From contig JAJKFL010000031.1 in assembly GCA_021186555.1 (NCBI GenBank), forward strand, positions 21,952,952 to 22,016,951: a DNA stretch of 64,000 bases. The letters run 5' to 3'. The DNA is from Reticulitermes speratus. Taxonomy: Eukaryota; Arthropoda; Insecta; Blattodea; Rhinotermitidae. The position numbers and the translations under genes were made by a program. Under the pieces are notes generated by a model. That model ran no database searches, was not told the DNA's origin, and was given only the letters and a program-made list of their open reading frames with translations. Positions 27,501 to 40,669 of the stretch are shown here, piece after piece. Every line of letters begins with the position of its first letter. Position 1 is the stretch's first letter.

Positions 27501-28453
27501 GCTTTTCAGAATTTTCTTTTTTTATTTTTCTTTTAGAATGGTAGTTGAAGTCACTGCACATGTGCTTACCCTAAAACCAAGGAAGTTCGTGCCTTCTGTT
27601 GTTGTTGGAGCAGGGAGATGCCTATGCACAACAGTGAGGAGTGACTTCAGAGCCTTAAGAGCTTTGCTCAGAATAAGCTGCAATTCTTCAATGTCATTCA
27701 CAGGTTCCTTGTTCACATGCTGTAAAGAAGAAGACAAAAGGAATTCATAATGCACAAAAATATCTGGCAACAGCCACCCTAAAGTCTTTAAAAAGTGTCT
27801 TATGCAGACTGTCCTCCTACTTGAAACAAGTTTCCCTGAAACACAAATACTAAAATAAAACTTACAAAATGTAAGCTAATTCCTGTACATATAAGCTCAC
27901 AAGGGTGAAGAAAATTATCCTTTGCCCTCGCAGACTTGGCTACATCCACATTCTCTATATATCAATCTGCAGTACAATGAGTCACATAATAATATCATTT
28001 ACTTTTTCGAGCTGATCAGAATATTTAAATAATTATTTGTATACAGTATTTCTCAACGTGTAAGCTATCCAGAATGATTTTCACTAGAAGCATCACAGTT
28101 TCTAATAAATGCATCTTCACAGCAGTGAATAGTTGTAGCAGTTCAAAAACTATTTGGTAAATGTACGTGGGTTGAATGAAAAGCAGTGGCAACACTGCTG
28201 TTGAATGTGCAGAACATTAGTAAAGCTATCATTTGCATGTAGTGTAGCTTGAAGACCATGTTTCATATGTACAGTATCAGTGTCACACATGTAAGGCAGT
28301 AGAGAGCATTCACATTCTTATTCACTATGAAGAAACCACGCACCAGTGCAACCTTGTCACTAGCAACATGCACACACCAATTTTTGGTTGCAAATATTTT
28401 TATAAAAAAGAAGTGTGCAGGGTACTCAACAAAATTGATTTAGTAGTTAACTG

Positions 28454-28484
<31 letters not shown>

Positions 28485-31400
28485 CAACTACATGGAATTT
28501 TTTTGATAATTTTGAGGTATCAATTATGAACACACCAAATTACATTTAAACAGGTACAGCAATCAGATCAAAATATCCTACTACACACAGGGTTATGTGA
28601 AGCTATGCTATGCTTTCTGAAATGTGCACATGTACCTTTTCAACATATGCCTCAACAGCACTAATCAATTCCCTAAGTTCTTCTGTTGGAAGAGAATCTT
28701 TCATGCCACCCACAACATCCTTGATCACTGCCCATGCTTGTTCTGGCAGCAAATACTGTGACAGTTGGCTCACAAACTGAAAAAGAAACACAAATGCTAC
28801 TTTTATTCAAGAAATGTTGATTGATTTTTGTAACAAAAATATAAATCCCTTTATTCTACATGATTTTGTTCACACAATATGAAACACTTCAGTACTGATA
28901 GATACATCTCTATGCACACCAATTATTGACTGGTTCAGTATCCACCAACCATTGACACTGTGTTCTATTCATGTCAGAATACATTTCACACAGACCATAT
29001 TTACCCAACTATAACATGATGTTATTTAACTTTCATTAAGAAATGGGAGGAAGAATCATCTTATACGCTCAAACAAACAAAGGTACAAGATAAATGCAAT
29101 TCACTGATCTGTGGTAGAATATATTTTTGGCAACTATGGTACTCTCCGAACTCACATATACATAATATATTCACAAGGCAGTAATATCCTCATTTCTGTA
29201 CAATTTATGTAGAACTTATCCACTTCTGAAATTCTTGAGGTGTCAGATCACAGCTCTGTTTTTGAGGTACACATAATTATACATTATGAATGTATTTGCT
29301 TCTCTTCAACTGAAAAGAATCAAGCTTTAAGTTGGACACTGCATGTTGGAAATATTTTACAGATAAGTGAGTAATTAAGGATGCCACAGTTGTCAAATAT
29401 TGTTTAGCCTCTGTGAATGCACAGTGGCCTTTTGTGGTAACTGTTAAGTACAAACTTACAACACTGTGCTAATACCGAATATGAATTCCATGTTATTCCT
29501 TTCAAAGGTCTTAAAGTGCCAATTATACACATAAATTTAATAAATCACAATGCAATAATGAAAGACCTTGGGGAAGCAGAGGGAACTTGCGTTATTCAGA
29601 GCTCTTCATTCTTGCAAACTACACACAATCACAATTTTAAACCAACGATTATCAGAAATATTGACTACAATAGTTGCAGGCCATGTAGAAATGTTTGTGG
29701 TCTGTATGTGGACACAAAAAGACACAGGACAATTAGTATCTACAAGTTTCACAAGATAAGAACTTTATGGATGTAAAATGGGGACCTACAAAGAGGTACA
29801 AAAAACAGTGAAGTTTGTGAAAAAGATGCACCTAAAATTTCATCCGAATAAACAATAAATTCATTTTTGTTCAAAATTTTCTACTGGAAGAGCATGTCAT
29901 CTTATATCTGAAGTTGTTTATAGTTGGTAAATATGGTATATTGGTACTGTGTTTTAGGAAGTCCCTTTTGGTGAGAGACTTATTTCAAGTTTTTCACTGT
30001 GTATTTATATGTAAAAAGTCAGGATGGCATAGTCAGTATAGTGACACGCTTAGGGCTCAGTGTGGTCAACATTTTTCGTACCCATTCAGACCATCCCTGG
30101 GGCTCACCCAGCCTCCTGTACAATGGATACCAGGTCTCTTTCCCGGGGGTAAAGCGATCAGGGCATGGCATCAACCACCCACCCCAATCTAGTGCCGAGG
30201 TTAAAAAAATTGTAGAGCTATACCTCTACTCCCACTCTGGACCTTCATGGCCTGTTCTAGGGTGAACTTTACCTTATTTATATGTAAAATGAAACTTATT
30301 TTTCAGTGGATACAGGTTATTTTGAAATTTGTACCCAGAGCACTGTCTACCACTGGTGAATAATCCCACAGTAAATGTGTCAATAAGAAATAAAACATTA
30401 ACAGAATACAGAAAGCATGGGGAATGCTTAGCTGCTTAGTATGGTCACCCTAACCACAACAAACACAAATTAATATTACCTTTGTCCTGTATCTTATTCA
30501 CAGATCAATTATTTTTCATCAATCAACATAAAATGTTTACTTACTTGTTTGTACTGTTCCTTGAAGTTGCTAACAATAGGAATACTTTTCACTTGATCTA
30601 CCAGAACACGCACGAACCCCAACACCTCATTTCGGATCTGAACAACTGTTGTACCAACAATCTTACCAATATCTAAACAAAAAATTACCAGTAATCATAT
30701 ATAAATATGATGACATTTCGAGACAAAAGTGGAAAAGTTCACTGCAATTTAGAGTACTCATATTTAACACAAACTTGATAATTTTATAACACTCACTGGT
30801 AATTGGTAAGAACATGTCTTGCAAATAAAAAACTGCTGGCACTGCTAATTAACACCACAAATTCAGTACAGAATAAGAAGTGTGCCTGCTGAAGAAGCTA
30901 ATAACAAAGGCATTTAAGCCATGACACTACTTGAAGACATTAATCATGTTTTCTTTGTAGGTCATTAAGTACACACACTGACAAGAATATATCATATAAG
31001 AGTTATAAGCCTTCATGGGATATGTATTTTATGATAGCAACCATTTTAGACACAATACACTGATTTTGAGAATCATGATAAAAGTCAAACTCAAGACTGT
31101 AATTGTAATTGTAAAATAGTTACTGCAGACTTGACACAGATCAAAATGAAGTTTCATACATTCCACTACAGCTCCTCTCTCCTACAATATCAATTTTTGT
31201 GTAAATCCACTGAGGAGTTTTGCAGATAAAATACTGGCAGCTAGGTTGATACAACCTTTATGCAGTTAGCAAAAAGAAATTGGTAACATGCAACAGGGGC
31301 TTAAAATTTATTAGGTTGTAGTCTTCTGGGTTATAGCTCTGTGGAGTCTGACAGGTGCTTAGCAACATTTCAGAGTAGGCTGACCATAATTCCTTGAGAC

Positions 31401-34400
31401 AAAAACGGGATTGGGGGGGGGGGATGTTCATAAAGAGTAGGACATTTAAAAAAATGTTTTGTTACATTAAAATATTGAACCCACAATAATTCTTCACAGA
31501 ACCGCGCAAGTGTTGCCAACACGTATTTTTTCTTTTCTCTGAATAATTCATCGACTTTAAAGTTACACTATTTATTCAACAGGCAATTGTCGATCTTGAT
31601 CAACGCGCCTCTACCAATGGTTACACGAATGACTGGTACCTACAATAGCAGCCATTGATGCAATTTTGATTATATGTTATGACTGACCAATATTTAAGCA
31701 TGTTTTAAAGTTTTTATATAAAATGGGACAAAAATGGCATTTTTACTAAAATGACGGGATGGCCGGGACATAGCAAAAAACGGTACTCTCCCATTCAAAA
31801 CGGGACGTATTGTCAGCCTATTTCAGAGGTGCTTTCTGCAGTCTTCTCCAAATGGCTGGGAACCACCCACTAGGGTATGCACTGCAGTAACACATAAGAT
31901 CACAACATGAATTGTAATCACCATGAAAACCTTATATCATATAAAATACTTTACTGTAAATTACACACACCACTTGTAATGCATCTGATAATTTTATCCA
32001 AATGTGTCATGCTTCTGGAATGTTTACTGCAATGAAGTTTACCTTCCACTTATTCTGTACTGTCAATTTCATGAAAACCATACTGTTCTCCCCATGCCTC
32101 TGTATCATGATTAATAGCAGAACAAATACTGACCTCCACATCTTCATATCACTTCCAGCCAGTCTTCCTTCAAAGCACATTTCTATTGATTTTGATATAC
32201 CTACCTCTATTACAAAATAGTGTGTGAAATACAGTCAAGGCAGGTGTATTTGAGCAATTACAAGCAAAACAGTATGATGTGCATGAAAGAGAAAACCAAA
32301 AAGTATGTGTTTGTTCATATTTATAATATCAGTTGGGCACTCAAAATATCTAATTATCTTGTTAATCTCTGCCCTCTAAGCAACATTGTTGAGTGATCCA
32401 AACCTTCAACAAAGTCACTCACTGGTGAATAAGTGAGAAGATTAAAAATAGAGCTGCTAGTCACTCTGGCACACAGCACATTTCTACATTCTGTAAGGGT
32501 GGATTGAAAAGGAAGAAATATTATCCTATGACATTACTAGCAGAATAAGAAAACAAAGAGGAACTTGAAATAAATATCATGGATTAATAAGAATTAAATA
32601 CAAACTTTCATATAATCTATTGAATACCAGAGTTAGAGTATTACTGTTTGTATGAAAAAATTAGCATGTCATCATTAGTAAGTATGCGCAAGGCAACCTT
32701 CCACAATAAAACACTCCATCACAATTTTAGTATTTCCTAAGATTGATCAACTGAAGACAATGCAGATATTTCATCAACAGCAACATATTAACAGAAAATT
32801 CATGTCAAATATTAAATTTTTAGAGCTTATGTATACAATGAAGAGAGCTATATAATGCAGCAAAGGAAGTGTGTGTGAGGATCAAAGTGACTTTACCTTC
32901 AACAAATTCTTGAAATGTGTGGACTATCTTCTTGATTTCACCTTCATGTTCCTTAACAATATCAGCCAACTTCAGTAGGATTTTGGAAACAGTTTCTACT
33001 GCAGCATTAGTCACTGCACTTGACAGATTTACAATCTTAGCATAAAACTCCTTCAGCTTGGGAAGAAGCTGCCAAAACAAATTAAGGCAGAATATTAATA
33101 ATGGAAGTTTTAAAAATTAAAACAAGGGCACATACATTCAGTGCAGACATGAGTAGCAATAATACAACAACAACAAAAATGTAAGTGTATAGTACCTTGC
33201 TAAATGATTCCTGAATAGCATTCCTTACTCTGACCACATCTGCAAGTATACCATCAGCCAGCTGAGTAAGTGCCTTAGTAAATGCTTCCACCACTACTGC
33301 GACTGCTTTAATAAACTTCTTTCTGTAATAGAGAGGGAAGTACTGGAGTGATTCATGTTCACATATTTCCATGATAAAAATGTTATGCAAAAATATAAAA
33401 GTATGACACGTGCGTGCGTACTTGCAGGCGTGCGTGTGTTCATGCATGTATATAATCACGAACCATATAAAAATCATTTCTCATTAATATGTTCACTATT
33501 GTTTATAACTAACGCTCATAGAACACTTCCCATACAATTACTTTTATGATTGAAGTAAGTTGCACATGAGCTTCAAATAGAATTCTTTTGTGTAAAGGCA
33601 TGTGCAAGATTTGTTTGGGATTGGATATATGGAGCACATTCCATAAATTTTTAGTACTGACCATTTTGAAAGTTGCTTATGTTGAAACACTGTTTCCATC
33701 ACATATGTGTATAATAAAATATATTCGGAGTTCACCTTAGCTTGCATGGGTCTTGTACACTAAAATTTGTTTCATCATTTAATTCAACAAATCAGAAACT
33801 CCTACCAAAAGAATTAATGCTTTACTAACACATTTTCAGATGCTCCAGTGAATCCTTCATCATTTTCAAGTTCCTCTTTCAATATTTTCAATTGATTCTG
33901 GTATGAAGAGACAATTGCTTTCACATCAGGCTGAGCTTTCTTCACTGCTTCCAAAACATCTTGAAGTTCAGACGTTACTTCATCACCAGCATCATGCAAT
34001 ACAACCTTCAGTTGCTTAAGAAAGGCCTCAGTATCTTCTTTTACACGTTCCTGAAATTAAATCTGTTTTCAGCCTTTTGTACTTGTATTGCAGAGTAACA
34101 AAACTGCACTTAGTTTATAATTACGTTGTAAGTCCTTCAATAAAACAGACCTTCTTTCAACACGGTCGAGCAATCAAAACTTTCTGTTTCGAAACATTTT
34201 ACACTCTGACACATATTTACTTACAATGAAAATGTATGCAGAAATACATAGAGGCTGTCGTGTAAAGTGATGGTCATTTTCAACTGATTTTAACCAAAAC
34301 CGAAAAGGCTTGACAACTTATTGTTACAATATTCCAACATTAAATTTCATGAAAATTCATTCAGTTCTCAAATTGTTACCAGCACATAAAAAATGGGAAC

Positions 34401-37400
34401 ACAGGGCTATTTTAATAGGCAATCTGTAGAAATACAACAAATGCACCTTAAAACCAGTCCCCCAATGTTATGATCCGCCACTAAGTATTATTTTAAATCT
34501 TAACTTATGTGTCAACATTACAAGCAGTTTGTCTTCCTTTAGAAACCACAACTTATTTATGCATGGGTTCTCATGCCAAGCTAATGACAATTCCACTAAA
34601 CTGAACTAAAAACTTACCACTATATGCTTAACTTCATCTGTTGACCATGTGAAATGAGTTTTAAGGAAGTCATTATCTGTGAGATCCACACCAACATGCA
34701 AAACATCCTCCTTACGATCACCATCTATTAGAGTTACACGAAAACTGAACCCAGTCAAGACGTCATGTAGGTTTTCTATCACCAGTTTCTTGTGGGGTGT
34801 ATCTGAAATGGAGGGAGAAAACTGTAGCCAGGACGTCATACAAAATGTCAGTATTTGCACCTATTAACAGTAAAACACCTATTTAATATTTGTCTGGGAG
34901 ACAAGCTTTTTGTATCTGGCTATGTGGTGCAAGTTATGCGGTTACGTTAATGTTTCACATCACCAACACTGACACTTTCAAAACATTTTGCTGCCTATTT
35001 TCACTCTAACATGAAATATGGAATACTGTTTTGAGATGATTCATCTCATAGTAAAAAGATATTTACTCTACAAAAGAAAACTGTTAGATTATGGTTGGTG
35101 CAAAACCTAGAAATGCAATTGAAAGTCTGTTTACAGAGACCAGAGATTTTACCCCTTCCATGTGAATACATATTTCCATTAATGAATTTCGTAGTAAATA
35201 AGCAAGAAAAATTTCAAACATATTTAGCTGTACACAGTATTAACATAAGGAGTATGTATCATCTTCACAGACCAGTTGCCAACCTTCCATGTTTCCAGAA
35301 ATGTGCATATTATGCTCACATAAAAATATTCAAGTTTACCATCTAGAATCATAAGTCTGATGAAGCAAAAGGATCAATTTGAAGAAGAATTAAGGAGATA
35401 CTTAAATACACACTCCTTGTACTCTGTTCATGAATTTCTTTATCTACAGATGACTCAAGCTTACTATCAGCTGCATGTAATGGATTTAGTATAATATTTG
35501 AAAACTCTATGTGAACAACTTACAATATTTTTGTATTGTTCTCATTCTATATATTTTACATCTTTATAACTTATTCCACACCCTGTTGTCACTTAGACCG
35601 AATTTTTGATCAATGGAATTTGTGTGTGTGTGTGTGTGTGTGAGCGCACGCATGTGTGTGTGAGCGCACGCATGTGTGTGTGTGTGTGCATGTGCGTGCA
35701 AAAACACAACCTTGTATTTGGGTAAGTCTTGTTGACATGTGCTTATAGAAAACTGCCCACACAAAGGCATTGACTTAATAAAGGATGCCTTTGCAAAGCA
35801 AAAGCTTCTTGTACTGAAGTAGTAATACTGAAATATTACATGTAGTATAATGATTAATCATTCGCTATAACTAATACAATTTTCACAGTATCATCAATTA
35901 TTTGGATTGTATGGAAAGTCATGGAACACAATTAGCAAGGCACAAAAGAGATCTTATATTCCATTAGAAAAGCACAACCTGTAGCTACATATATTTGGCA
36001 ATACTGCTGCAACAGCCTTTTAAGGTTATATGCCTTCACTTGATACCCAAGATAGAAGCATATATCTTTTTTAATTAACCCATTTCCTACAGAAATTGCT
36101 CTCTTTTTAAAACTTTAAAAAGCTTACATAATAATTCCCAATACTTGTACATTTCCTCCTAATATGTGTCAAATGTGGACTATCTAAACCAGGGGTGCTC
36201 AACCTTTTGGAATTCGCGGGCCAATTTGAAAATTTGGTACACGTCGCGGGCCATACAATAGACAAGTCTTATATACCGCTTTTAGGCTCGAATTCAGAAG
36301 CAACGCCTAAGCGAAAATTTGTTCAGTAAAAACACTTAAAACCAATTGCAGTTTGTTCCATGCACTTTACTATAATGTGATTCTTTTAATTTTTCGACTT
36401 GAAAATATTGTTGTAATAACTTTGTTTTGTAAACCTAGGGGTCGTTTAAAAGAATGAAACCAACTGCATTTATAAGCAAATTTTATTACAATACAATAGC
36501 AATGAAAGGAATGAAAGATTCAGTTAATGAGAAAACTGACTCTGTTTATTTTTTACTAATAATTCAATGTCAGGAACTATTTCTGTGGTAGCTAATCGGA
36601 GGCAGTGCTCCAGATGATAATCAGTAATTTTTGTCCTCAATTTTGACTTGGAATGCTTCATTCTGGAAAACATCTGTTCACATAAGTACGTGCTTCCGAA
36701 GAGGGAGAAGATTCTTGCCGCATACATTCTTAAATTGACAAATTTTCCCTTTTCTACATATTTTTGGTAAAATTCTAGGAGACACACTTCACCAAATTTG
36801 ATTTTCAGGTCTGAGTCACATTGAAGGTCAATGATTTCCATTTGGAGGTCCCCTGGAGTCTCCATCACATTCACAGAGAAGGGGTTAGTTACCACGTTCA
36901 GAGTCTTTCTTGAGCGCGGAAATCTTGGAATCTCTCTTGGAACTCGGTCTGGAGCTGAGATATTGCAGCCACATATTGAGGAGCATATTCTGCAGACTGC
37001 AATTGCAACATTATTTGGAAATGAGTTAAATTCTGGTCTTGAAGTTGGCACTTAAATGGGTTCTAATTTCATCTGAAAAGCTTTGATGTGATTAAACAGG
37101 ACATGCACCAGTTGATCTTTTGACTGAAGCTTCAGATTTAACTAATTCAAATGAGAAGAAATGTCCGTAAGGATGGCAAAGTCGGCCAACCACTTCGGGT
37201 CGTCGAACTCTGATACTGGCTTGCCTCTTGCTGTCATGAACTCTTGGATGGCATCTTTCAACTCAAAAATCCTCGTGAGCACTTTTGAATGGCTTAACCA
37301 TCGCACGTCGGAGAAGTAGACAACATCGCCATGACCAGCATCCCATTACATCTGTAGAAAATTTTGAAACTGCCGATGATTCAAACCCTTCGCTCGGATG

Positions 37401-40400
37401 AAATTCATAATGTCTGTGATAACTTTCATGACATTTTTAAAACCGAGAAATTTGGCACACAAATTTTCCTGGTGAATGATGCAATGGTAGCTGGTAAATC
37501 TGCTAGTATCCATTTCTTGTTCTTTTTTTAAAAAGTGCTAACAATCCTGCCTTTGTTCCAACCATAGCTGGGGCTCCATCCGTCGCCAACCCTGCGAGGT
37601 TTTTCAAACTGAGGTGACATCTAGCAAGAGTCATTTTCGTAGCTTTCAGAATGTCTGTTCCCTTCGTGGTTCCTTTCAAGGGACATAAAGCCAACATTTC
37701 TTCAAAGACTTTAAGTTTGTCGTCGATCCCATGAATAAAAATAGCCAACTGAGCTGTATCGGTTAAATCCGTGCTTTCATCCAATGCCAATGAGTAAAAT
37801 TTGCATGCTAGCAACTTTGTTTTCAAAGTCTCCTCAACATTCAATGTCAGTTCTTCTACTCTCCTAGTAACAGTCATTCGAGACAAGCTTATCTTTTTGA
37901 AGACATCAGCTTTGTTTGGGCACACAACTTCAGCTGCTGCTACAAGGCACTCCTTCACAAATTCTCCATCAGAAAATGGTTTCGACCTTTTGGCAATTTT
38001 TTGAGCAATGATATAACCAGCTTTGACATAACTCTCAGCATCCTCCGATACTTCCTTAAAAACTGATTGTTGTGATTTTAATGATTTTTTGAGAAAGTTC
38101 AGTTTGTCTGTGCATACCTGACCCTGGATACTGGCGAACTTGGTTGCATGTTTTGTGTCATAATGTCTTTTAAAATTGTATTCCTTGACAGCGGATATTG
38201 ATTCCCGACATATTAAACAAACAGGCTTTCTATCAGTTTCCACAAAGAAGTATATATCAGTCCATTTTTCGTTGAAATTGCGAACAACTTCACTGTAAAC
38301 ACGTTTTTTTGCTGGTACCCGCCATTTTGAATTTACTAGTTCCTCTTATTACTTTTCTGGTAAACACTAGAACTAGAAAGTAAGCGAAAATGTAGCAGCA
38401 CCACCTGTGCATGCTCATTTAGAAGCTGAGCTTTCCTGCCTAACTGATAGGTGGCACTTTAATATGTTTTGGAAGCTTCGTCGTGTTCGCGGGCCACAAT
38501 TAAGGGTCCAGCGGGCAACAAGTGGCCCGCAGGACATGGTTTGAGTACCCCTGATCTAAACCAACTGTTTCAAAATTTGTACTGACAATTACCTGTATTT
38601 TCATACATGAATGGTTGTGACTGGGCTGAGAAACATCAGAAAACATGTTTGTAACGGGATGACAAAAACATCATTCCTTGTAAATTAATATGGTCATGTC
38701 TCCCCTTTTATGAATATATGCTACATATACTACAAATTACTGAAAATCTCTAAGCAACATCCTGATGCCATCTTGGCTCAAGTCAACTAAAATGAGTGAT
38801 CCTACACACAAAACTACTTCAGAATGAAGAGAAATTACGAGCAATTTATTCAGCAGATATACCACTATGCCACAAAATTCTAAATTGTACTTACTCTTTC
38901 TGAAAATTGTATGTTTGCCGCCAATTGGGAAATTAACCAGTCCATCTATTTCAAGAGGCTGGAGTCCAAGAACAGAAAACTTTGATTTAATAGATATCTG
39001 GCCATCAGACAATGATGTAACTTGTCGTTCAATCTTCAGTAGATCAGATGTAGGAGATTTAACCTGTAAACCCCAAGTGTTCCAAACATATTTTAGTATG
39101 CCACCAGTTCAAACTGGCTGTGGGAGAAGATAAAATCTCTTTCCTCCATTTGGATTCGAACCCCGAACTGTCCAGTCCATAGCAAGTCACAATACTGACT
39201 ACACTGCCCTGACACCCATCATAAGTGTAAGCATAAACAGAAAATTCATGAAAATTATTACTACACTTGCACAGTGGATTCTCACACTTCAAAGCCTGAT
39301 GCAGTATTGGCAAATTCATTCCCAACCAACCAACTTAACATGTTCTCACCAGCTGGCAATTGCTGGCAGGCTAGTCTAAAAAGACAGTACACTGGGGCTG
39401 CAAGATGTTGCTCAAAAGTGTGGAATAAAAGGAACAAATGCAGGTGGATATGTGGAAGTGTGAGATACATCACATTAAATGACATAAAATATGATCCCGT
39501 ATTCTAAATACTGTTTTTTTCTGGTACTTATAAGCAATTAAAATTAGGGGTTTACTATTCAAACACTCTCTAGAAATTATATGTATATGTACCTTCTCTC
39601 TTACTAGATTTTTAGACCTTATACAGACTCTCTATTTTATCATATTTCTGAGCATGACAGCTGTCACAACAGCTTGATTGCGTAGGAAGTCCGTATTTGC
39701 CAGGAATTTAAGGGGCCATTTTTCCCCTGCATTTCAAGATACCTAATTTTACAGATAAGTTATGAAGCCTGACCTCCTGCTTTTGAGCAGGCCTTACACT
39801 TTCTGAAAATATTTTGTAACACACAATGAACTCTTGCCTTGAAAAGTTACCAATTTACCTTAAAATACTCTTTCAATTCTTGCAAGGAATACCTCTTCTC
39901 AGGCAATCATTGAGAAATTTGCTGTGATGGCCATGGCACTGTTATGCATTCAGTAACTGTGCATTGTTATTCTCCTGTCAAATCTCTAAAGCATGGTACC
40001 AGAAATAACTTAGCATATCAGTTGTAATTTACTGTTTCTTCATAAAACGCAATCTGTATGATTCTGCATGCACTCAATGCACACCAGACTCTGACTGTAA
40101 GTTCATACAAAGTACCTTCATGAACTGCAGAGAGATTTTCAGAACACCAATAACTGTTTCTGTTATTAAAATTTGCAGTTTATGTAAAACGTGCCTCGTC
40201 TAAGAAAAGCACAAGCACCAGATCACGAAATCCACTGGCTATAGATTCTTGAAACAACATGCAATACAAGCTTCTTGCTCTTAGTCTAGAGGAAAAGGCT
40301 GCACAGTTCTAGTTTTATATGGGCATAGTTTTCAGTTTTGTTGCCATGTGAGCTGACTTTGAGCAACCAGCCAGAACAAAGATTTTCTGGGACTTGCTTC

Positions 40401-40638
40401 CATCCAAGCACTACTATCATCCACTTCTCCAATTCCTCTTCAGTTACAACATCAGAGTTTCATATTTTCTTTTTCCTAACAGTGAATCTGTCATTCAAAA
40501 ATTTCCTACTATTTGGTAAACTGTTCATTTACACAACACCGTTGATGTGGGATTTTTACAAAACTTTCAAAACATTATTTCCATGATGCATACTTAATTA
40601 TAGTACTGCCAGTGAACACTCCTTCAACAGCATACATA

Positions 40639-40669
<31 letters not shown>

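Noticed and set aside
35564-35770. His/Thr/Ala repeat protein
   Set aside because: Translation of a TG microsatellite only.
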